62,964 nucleotides of DNA, from NCBI GenBank assembly GCA_905221125.1, contig CAJNBY010000013.1, forward strand, positions 1-62,964, read 5' to 3'. Origin of the DNA: a bacterium. Its GTDB lineage: Bacteria; Bacillota; Bacilli; Lactobacillales; Streptococcaceae. This document shows positions 58,214 to 62,964 of the stretch, piece after piece. The number at the start of each line of letters is the position of its first letter. The first letter of the stretch is position 1. The notes under the pieces were generated by a model. The model was given only the letters and a program-made list of their open reading frames with translations. It was not told the origin of the DNA and ran no database searches. The position numbers and the translations under genes are program-made.

Positions 58214-60244
58214 CTAATCCTCCTGTTTAATTATCATTTCAATGTCATCATAGTTTTTTGATGATATTAAAGTTTGAACATGATTTTTATCTCTTAAAAT
58301 TGTTGTTAAATGTGACAAAGCCTTTAAATGACTCTCATTATCAATGGCTGCAATACAAATCAACAATCTTACCTCTTGTTCTGGATCATCCAATAAATAA
58401 ATCGGTTCTTCCAAAACTAACATTGACATTCCTATTTCATTCACACCTTCATCTGGTCGAGCGTGAGGAATTGCTACTCCCTTCCCTAAATTAATAAAAG
58501 GCCCAAACTCTTCTACTTTTTGAATCATTGCCTCAGGGTAGTTCTCAGTTATCTTATCTTGATCCAAAAGTGGTTTAGCTGCTAAACGAATTGCCTCCTT
58601 CCATCCTAATTTTTCCGAACTAACCTGATAAGTTTCTTTTGTAATTAATTCTTCTAACAATGGTAACACTTCCTTTCTGTTCATTTCTTGATAGAGATAC
58701 CTCTTTAATGCTAATTTTAACTCTAATTCTTGTGTGATTATACTATATCGTCTTACTATGCTAATTATCTGATTAAGCTCAATATCTCGATAACCTGTAT
58801 CTGGGAAATCTTTTGATACCAATTCAACTAACTGCGTTGTTTGTTCTTCCGTCATCATAACAGAAACTAGATAATTTGGCTTCTCTGTTTCCACCTTTAT
58901 AGTAGAAAAAACCATATCATAGTCACTACTAGTTTTCGCCTGTAAATCATCAATCTTTGAGGTTCCTATAAACTCAATTTGAGGAAATAATGCTAATAGA
59001 TTCTCTTTTAACATCAATGAAGAACTAATCCCATTAGGACAGATAATTGCTGCTTTATAACATTTTTGAGGCAAAGTATCTGCTTTCTTTAAATAACCTC
59101 CAAAATGGATAACAAAATATGCTGTTTCACTATCAGGTATGGGCTTGTCAATAGCGTCCATCAAGGGAGTCAAAGAATCTTTTACTAGTTCAAATAAATC
59201 AGGATAATGTTCTTTAACATGCAACACATATTCATTTGAACTAGGTAAGCCGAACTTTAATCTATAGTAAGCCGGTATAAGGTGGCGGCGAAGATTTTCT
59301 CTCAATACTTCCCTTTGTTTAAAATGTAACAAAGAAATATCTTCCATTCTACTTATAATAGCCTCTGTTAATTGACTAAAATAAACCGGAGCAACATCTA
59401 CTTCACCTTCAAAGCAACTTGATAATAAAACTGTGATATAGCGATAATCATCCTCTGAAAACACCGTATCTATAATTCCCAAATCAACTACTGTATCCAA
59501 TAAAATAGTCGTTATATCTTGAATAATAGGAGATACTAATGTCTCTGAAAGATATACTCTTTCAACATCTCTTTGATACCTACATATAATGAATACTAAC
59601 CCAAAAAGACAAACTTTTAATTGATTAACAATAGGTACTATCTGTAGCTTTTCATAATAATCTTTAACCACCTGATCAATCAAATCATAAGTTAATGAAT
59701 ACCCCCAACTAGATAAAACATAATCCAAACCCCAAATCCCTATGGAGGATTCCAGCAGCTCACTAACCATTTGAAAAGCTAAACGATGCTTATTCCACTC
59801 TGAACCGTGTAAAGTATAACCTTTTGCTCTACTGTACCCTAGCTCCAAATCATTATCTAACATAATCTTTCTTAATGATTGAATATCAGATAAGGTTGTA
59901 TTCTTACTTACTTTCAAAAAGTCTTGGTAATGATTATTCGATATAAAATCTAATCGGCAAAAAGTGTAAAGATAGATTAATGCTAAGCGAGTCGACTTTG
60001 GTAAAACCAATTCATCCGACTTAATAATATCTGTCAAAGACTGCTTCGTACGATTTGATAAACTATAGCGACCTTGTTTTTTATCCAGCACTATCCCTTT
60101 ATTAGCTAGATAAGGCACTAAATAATCTATTCCTTCTTTGACTTCCTTTATAGGTAAGCTCACCTTAACAGATAATTCATATAATGATAGCTCACAATGA
60201 TCCATCAAAGTCATCAAAATAACTAGTGCTCTATAATCAAACAT
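58214..60244 (-). CDS. BglG/MtlR-type PRD regulator with EIIB- and EIIA-like domains
   Basis: 676 aa. The N-terminal HTH region (LVILMTLMDHCELSLYELSVKVSL...) is followed by two PRD domains in the middle, then an EIIB-like domain with P-loop CPNGISSSLMLKENL. The C-terminal EIIA domain has the phosphorylation His in GKGVAIPHARPDEGVNE. AAGGAAG precedes the ATG. It is the first gene of the EIIB-EIIC-transketolase operon and the only EIIA domain there, so it probably both controls the operon and may supply EIIA function. Confidence 0.9.
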   Translation of the reverse strand: MFDYRALVILMTLMDHCELSLYELSVKVSLPIKEVKEGIDYLVPYLANKGIVLDKKQGRYSLSNRTKQSLTDIIKSDELVLPKSTRLALIYLYTFCRLDFISNNHYQDFLKVSKNTTLSDIQSLRKIMLDNDLELGYSRAKGYTLHGSEWNKHRLAFQMVSELLESSIGIWGLDYVLSSWGYSLTYDLIDQVVKDYYEKLQIVPIVNQLKVCLFGLVFIICRYQRDVERVYLSETLVSPIIQDITTILLDTVVDLGIIDTVFSEDDYRYITVLLSSCFEGEVDVAPVYFSQLTEAIISRMEDISLLHFKQREVLRENLRRHLIPAYYRLKFGLPSSNEYVLHVKEHYPDLFELVKDSLTPLMDAIDKPIPDSETAYFVIHFGGYLKKADTLPQKCYKAAIICPNGISSSLMLKENLLALFPQIEFIGTSKIDDLQAKTSSDYDMVFSTIKVETEKPNYLVSVMMTEEQTTQLVELVSKDFPDTGYRDIELNQIISIVRRYSIITQELELKLALKRYLYQEMNRKEVLPLLEELITKETYQVSSEKLGWKEAIRLAAKPLLDQDKITENYPEAMIQKVEEFGPFINLGKGVAIPHARPDEGVNEIGMSMLVLEEPIYLLDDPEQEVRLLICIAAIDNESHLKALSHLTTILRDKNHVQTLISSKNYDDIEMIIKQED

Positions 60245-60377
60245 TTCTCTTCCTTTCTAACTACAATTATAGTGTAAAAGTTATAAGAATAAAAGAGTAT
60301 TTCAGCACAATATAATCTCACCTCCTACAAGTAATTATTGGGCTGAAACTTTTTAGTAATTATTTTTCAACTTTCTA

Positions 60378-60405
60378 TTGACTTTTAAAAACAAAGTGAT
60401 ATCAT
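60378..60405 (+). promoter_or_regulatory. promoter of the SPFH gene
   Basis: TTGACT, 16-base spacer, TATCAT, about 30 bases before the start, with ribosome site CAGGAGGTC. Confidence 0.75.
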
Positions 60406-60435
60406 TTAGATATCATACAACAGGAGGTCATTCTT

Positions 60436-61443
60436 ATGACTGAAAAACTCATCAATTCAAAACCAAATGGTGTATTCGCATTGATTCTCATTGAGTTGAC
60501 ACTCGTACTTGGTGTCTTTATACTTATAATGGGTGCTGGTTCGGAAAACATTTTTGGAATTATTATCGGACTTTTATTAAGCTTAATTGCAGGCCTAGCT
60601 CATGCTGGTTTAAAAGTTGTCAAACCTCAGGAGGCTCTGGTTCTTACACTCTTTGGTAACTATACAGGTACCATCAAAGAACCTGGTTTTTACTTTGTCA
60701 ATCCCTTCAGCGTAGCAGTTAACCCTGCAAACCACACTCGACTTGGACAAAGTGGTGACGTTAGCACGAAATCTCCTTTTTCAGGGATGAAATCATCAAA
60801 TGGTAATGATGTAAATCTTGAAATTGGCAAGAAACAGATTTCCCTCAAGGTTATGACCTTGAGCAATTCTCGCCAAAAAATCAATGATTGTCTAGGAAAT
60901 CCTGTAGAAATCGGTATTGCGGTAACTTGGAGAGTTGTCGATACTGCTAAGGCAGTCTTCAACGTTGACAACTACAAAGAATATCTTTCATTGCAATGTG
61001 ATAGCGCCCTCCGTAATATTGTCCGCATCTATCCTTACGATGTGTCTCCTAATGTGGATACTACAGGTGACGGGCAAGCAGATGAAGGAAGTCTTCGTGG
61101 CTCTAGCGAAATTGTAGCTAACCGTATTCGTGAGGAAATTCAAAGTCGTGTTGAGGATGCTGGCTTGGAAATCCTTGAAGCACGTATTACTTACCTAGCT
61201 TACGCTCCAGAAATTGCTGCTGTCATGCTCCAACGTCAACAAGCATCTGCCATTATTGATGCCCGTAAGATGATTGTAGACGGCGCTGTGGGTATGGTTG
61301 AAATGGCACTAGAACGTCTCAATGAAGGGGAATTGGTAGAACTTGACGAAGAACGAAAAGCTGCCATGGTTTCAAATCTCCTAGTCGTCCTCTGCGGCAA
61401 TCATGATGCACAACCAATTGTCAACACAGGAAGTCTTTACTAA
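60436..61443 (+). CDS. SPFH/band 7 domain membrane protein
   Basis: 335 aa: two N-terminal membrane helices (about 13-34 and 38-54), then an SPFH domain ([31 protein letters not shown]) and a helical C-terminal part ([38 protein letters not shown]). Such proteins organise membrane microdomains. It is 2 bases before the ribbon-helix-helix gene, so they form an operon. Confidence 0.9.
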   Translation: MTEKLINSKPNGVFALILIELTLVLGVFILIMGAGSENIFGIIIGLLLSLIAGLAHAGLKVVKPQEALVLTLFGNYTGTIKEPGFYFVNPFSVAVNPANHTRLGQSGDVSTKSPFSGMKSSNGNDVNLEIGKKQISLKVMTLSNSRQKINDCLGNPVEIGIAVTWRVVDTAKAVFNVDNYKEYLSLQCDSALRNIVRIYPYDVSPNVDTTGDGQADEGSLRGSSEIVANRIREEIQSRVEDAGLEILEARITYLAYAPEIAAVMLQRQQASAIIDARKMIVDGAVGMVEMALERLNEGELVELDEERKAAMVSNLLVVLCGNHDAQPIVNTGSLY

Positions 61444-61445
61444 AG

Positions 61446-61646
61446 ATGGCTGAAGCTAAAAAAAAGCAGATCCCCCTTCGACTCTCAACAAAGTTATACG
61501 CTGCACTCGCATCATGGGCAGAAGACGACTTTCGTTCAGTCAATGGACAAATCGAATATCTCCTAACAGAATGTGTCAAACAACGGAAGAAAGACGGAAA
61601 ATACGTATCAGAAACCATTGACGAACCATTTGAGATTGATATTTAA
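61446..61646 (+). CDS. Arc-like ribbon-helix-helix protein
   Basis: 66 aa with [35 protein letters not shown], the Arc/MetJ-like ribbon-helix-helix fold: beta strand IPLRLS, two helices, and NGQIEYLL. It resembles the DNA-binding antitoxins of HicB/Arc type. No toxin gene is next to it; its partner is the SPFH gene upstream. It may regulate that operon. Confidence 0.8.
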   Translation: MAEAKKKQIPLRLSTKLYAALASWAEDDFRSVNGQIEYLLTECVKQRKKDGKYVSETIDEPFEIDI

Positions 61647-61650
61647 GACC

Positions 61651-61687
61651 TTCTCTTGTCTGCTAGGTCGGACAGGAGAATTTTTTC
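61651..61687 (+). terminator. terminator after the ribbon-helix-helix gene
   Basis: TTCTC-TTGTC / GACAG-GAGAA hairpin with a 10-base loop and TTTTTT. Confidence 0.85.
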
Positions 61688-61797
61688 ATCTTTTTTTGTC
61701 AAGTAACTTTACTTTACAAAAAAAATGTGTTATCCTAGTATGGTTGATGAAAATCAGTAGATTGAATCGAATATAAATACCTAAAGGAGAAATCAAA

Positions 61798-61980
61798 ATG
61801 GCAGTACCTGCACGTCGCACTTCAAAAGCGAAGAAAAACAAACGTCGTACACACTACAAAGTAACAGCTCCATCTGTAAACTTTGACGAAACTACTGGAG
61901 ATTACTCACGTTCTCACCGTGTATCACTTAAAGGATACTACAAAGGACGTAAAATCGCTAAAGCTGCATCAGCTGAATAA
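61798..61980 (+). CDS. rpmF: 50S ribosomal protein L32
   Basis: 60 aa, [20 protein letters not shown] at the N-terminus as in L32. It lacks the CxxC zinc pairs of the C+ form. AAAGGAG precedes the ATG, and rpmG follows 15 bases later. Confidence 0.97.
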
Positions 61981-61995
61981 TAGAAGGGAGATACC

Positions 61996-62145
61996 ATGCG
62001 CGTAAATATTACACTTGAACACAAAGAATCTGGTGAACGCTTGTACCTTACTTCTAAAAACAAACGTAACACTCCAGACCGTCTTCAATTGAAGAAATAC
62101 TCACCAAAACTTCGCAAACACGTTGTGTTTACAGAAGTTAAGTAA
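61996..62145 (+). CDS. rpmG: 50S ribosomal protein L33
   Basis: 49 aa: [44 protein letters not shown] at the end; the typical L33 pattern. There are no Cys residues (C- form). GAAGGGAGA precedes the ATG. It is the second gene of an rpmF-rpmG operon with a terminator right after. Confidence 0.96.
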
Positions 62146-62168
62146 GCATTCAATACGAATCAATACAG

Positions 62169-62195
62169 AAGAAAAACGCATTCAAGCGTTTTTTC
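62169..62195 (+). terminator. terminator of rpmF-rpmG
   Basis: GAAAAACGC / GCGTTTTTTC arms with an ATTCAA loop. Confidence 0.85.
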
Positions 62196-62459
62196 TTTTT
62201 GTCAACTACCTTATATTTCAATTCAAACTCTTCTTATCCTACAATCTTTTTTGTAAAACTGATTTGATTCAGGTAATTTTAGGACTCTTCTGCACTCTAG
62301 TTAATCGATGTCATCATTATTTACCTGTATTATACATGATGTGGAAAATAGTTTTTTCATCATTTAACCTGTAAAATGGGGATTGGTGACACGGGTTCTA
62401 ATTTAAGTGAAATGGATTCAAGACACAAACACACTCTGAGGAAATATAGAAACAAAAGC
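62196..62459. other. 264-bp AT-rich gap without a recognised gene
   Basis: I see no ORF with a ribosome site, RNA gene or repeat between the rpmG terminator and the antitoxin RNA promoter. Confidence 0.6.
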
Positions 62460-62488
62460 TTGAAATATTAGGTGTTATATGTTAGAAT
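62460..62488 (+). promoter_or_regulatory. promoter of the antitoxin RNA (RNA II)
   Basis: TTGAAA (62460-62465), 17-base spacer, TAGAAT (62483-62488); predicted start near 62495. Confidence 0.8.
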
Positions 62489-62498
62489 AATCTTACAA

Positions 62499-62525
62499 TG
62501 TGAGTAAAGTTACAGCATATGTAAC
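62499..62525 (+). repeat. direct repeat copy in RNA II
   Basis: TGTGAGTAAAGTT, four variable bases, CATATGTAAC; repeated at 62661-62688. Confidence 0.85.
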
Positions 62526-62526
62526 T

Positions 62527-62561
62527 AAAAAAGCCCCACCGTGCCACCGATGGGGTTTTTT
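62527..62561. terminator. bidirectional terminator shared by toxin mRNA and antitoxin RNA
   Basis: AAAAAAGCCCCA / TGGGGTTTTTT with loop CCGTGCCACCGA. It ends RNA II on the plus strand and RNA I on the minus strand; in par systems its loop starts RNA-RNA pairing. Confidence 0.88.
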
Positions 62562-62585
62562 GCTACCCTCTAAAAGGGTTAACCA

Positions 62586-62681
62586 TTACTTTTTACGTTT
62601 CTTAAGCCATAACTTGAAAAGCTCAGATAACACGTTAATAAGTAACGGAGCTAGAAACACTGTGAGTAAAGTTTCTAACAT
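62586..62681 (-). CDS. fst: Fst-family type I toxin (31 aa)
   Basis: Codes MLETLLTVFLAPLLINVLS, then ELFKLWLKKRKK: one transmembrane helix with the family's central Ala-Pro, a conserved Trp near the membrane exit and a basic tail. Fst toxins insert into the membrane and disturb division and chromosome handling when made in excess. GGGAGGTG sits 7 bases before the ATG. The leader (62682-62714) can fold CCCTC against GAGGG-type bases near the ribosome site, as in RNA I of pAD1. It is unusually short, so easily missed by gene callers. Confidence 0.85.
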   Translation of the reverse strand: MLETLLTVFLAPLLINVLSELFKLWLKKRKK

Positions 62682-62688
62682 ATGTAAC
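62661..62688 (+). repeat. direct repeat copy overlapping the toxin start codon
   Basis: TGTGAGTAAAGTT, five variable bases, CATATGTAAC; covers the toxin start and part of its leader. Confidence 0.85.
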
Positions 62689-62720
62689 ACCTCCCTTCCT
62701 TAAAGTGAGGGGGCCAAAAT

Positions 62721-62749
62721 ATTATATCATACCAGATTTATATCATCAA
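62721..62749 (-). promoter_or_regulatory. promoter of the toxin mRNA (RNA I)
   Basis: Minus strand TTGATG, 17-base spacer, TATAAT with an extended TG (TATGATATAAT). The predicted transcript runs from about 62714 to 62527, close to 190 nt. Confidence 0.82.
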
Positions 62750-62847
62750 CATCGTGTAATTCTTGGAATAGATAGACTTAGATACACAAATAACCTTACT
62801 AGCAAATCTCTAAGCAAATCCAGAAATCAAGCTTTTAAGACAAAGCA

Positions 62848-62870
62848 AAAAGCCCACTGTTGTAGGCTTT
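62848..62870 (-). terminator. terminator for a transcript entering from the right edge
   Basis: AAAGCC / GGCTTT arms with an ACAACAGT-like loop and a TTTTTGCTTT tail on the minus strand. The gene it ends is outside the window. Confidence 0.55.
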
Positions 62871-62884
62871 CTGTAAGATATATC

Positions 62885-62934
62885 GGATCTATAATATTTG
62901 TAGTGGGTAAATCCCCTATAGATATTATGGAGCC
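62885..62934. repeat. 50-bp imperfect inverted repeat
   Basis: Arms GGATCTATAATATTTGTAG... (62885-62907) and its reverse complement at 62913-62934 pair at about 17 of 22 positions around TAAAT. It may be the end of a mobile element or a small palindromic repeat; I could not assign it. Confidence 0.55.
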
Positions 62935-62964
62935 TATTTTGTTGTAGAAAAAAAGTCCCATAAG

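Larger units (their letters stand above)
62495..62563 (+). ncRNA. antisense antitoxin RNA II of an Fst/par-type system
   Basis: Predicted ~70-nt RNA from the promoter at 62460 to the shared terminator. It contains direct repeat copy 62499-62525, which lies antisense to the repeat at the toxin start (62661-62688) because the two RNAs are transcribed toward each other. Size and arrangement match RNA II of plasmid pAD1 par, which blocks toxin translation by pairing at these repeats and the terminator loop. Confidence 0.75.

Noticed and set aside
61446..61646. Type II toxin-antitoxin module
   Set aside because: The ribbon-helix-helix protein has no toxin partner; its neighbour is an SPFH membrane protein.

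Overview
The window is a low-GC Gram-positive chromosome segment from the Streptococcus mitis/pneumoniae group. Three BOX repeats, the divergent malMP/malXCD-malAR locus with MalR operators, HexA-type mutS (844 aa), PBP1b with a Ser-rich tail (821 aa) and a patA/patB pair all point there. As I remember S. pneumoniae reference genomes, a phosphate-uptake operon lies between argS and gpsA. It is absent here, so a S. mitis-like or S. pseudopneumoniae-like strain is as likely as S. pneumoniae itself.

Layout. 1-11.2 kb (mostly minus strand): partial tRNA-Glu, cytidine deaminase, gltX, pgi, a class I glutamine amidotransferase, patB-patA (heterodimeric drug ABC exporter behind an attenuator-like hairpin), mutS, argR. 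11.3-18 kb: argS, a 400-bp array of ten small hairpins in a repeating modular order, a small membrane protein, then an AT-rich 4.1-kb island bounded by 39/40-bp near-identical repeats. The island carries a MacB-type ABC transporter, a 13-residue hydrophobic peptide gene and an HTH/helical-repeat regulator. 18-24 kb: gpsA-galU, rhomboid protease, folate ligase, the two acetyl-branch lysine/DAP genes dapL-dapH with a structured RNA upstream, and an EamA transporter. 24-32.5 kb: pbp1b, tyrS, a P-type ATPase with its small partner, rlmA, and small membrane-protein genes or remnants. 32.5-42.5 kb: the maltodextrin regulon. 42.5-54.6 kb: a YitT protein, aspS, two membrane proteins, an AT-rich reverse transcriptase + SLATT cassette (probable anti-phage module), hisS, an MFS/Rgg pair, a DUF59 protein and ilvD. 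54.7-60.3 kb: a PTS (EIIB-EIIC) with split transketolase, controlled by a PRD/EIIA-domain regulator. 60.4-62.15 kb: SPFH protein, ribbon-helix-helix protein, rpmF, rpmG. 62.4-62.75 kb: a complete, compact type I toxin-antitoxin locus of the Fst/par family. The right edge holds a terminator and an imperfect 50-bp palindrome.

For novelty, four places stand out. These are the RT-SLATT cassette (46.4-48.5 kb), the covarying hairpin array after argS (13.05-13.45 kb), the candidate peptide-signalling/ABC island (13.8-17.9 kb), and the unannotated Fst toxin with its antisense RNA (62.46-62.75 kb). A structured leader before dapH and an AT-rich PTS/transketolase operon are secondary interests. All calls come from reading the sequence; no searches were run.
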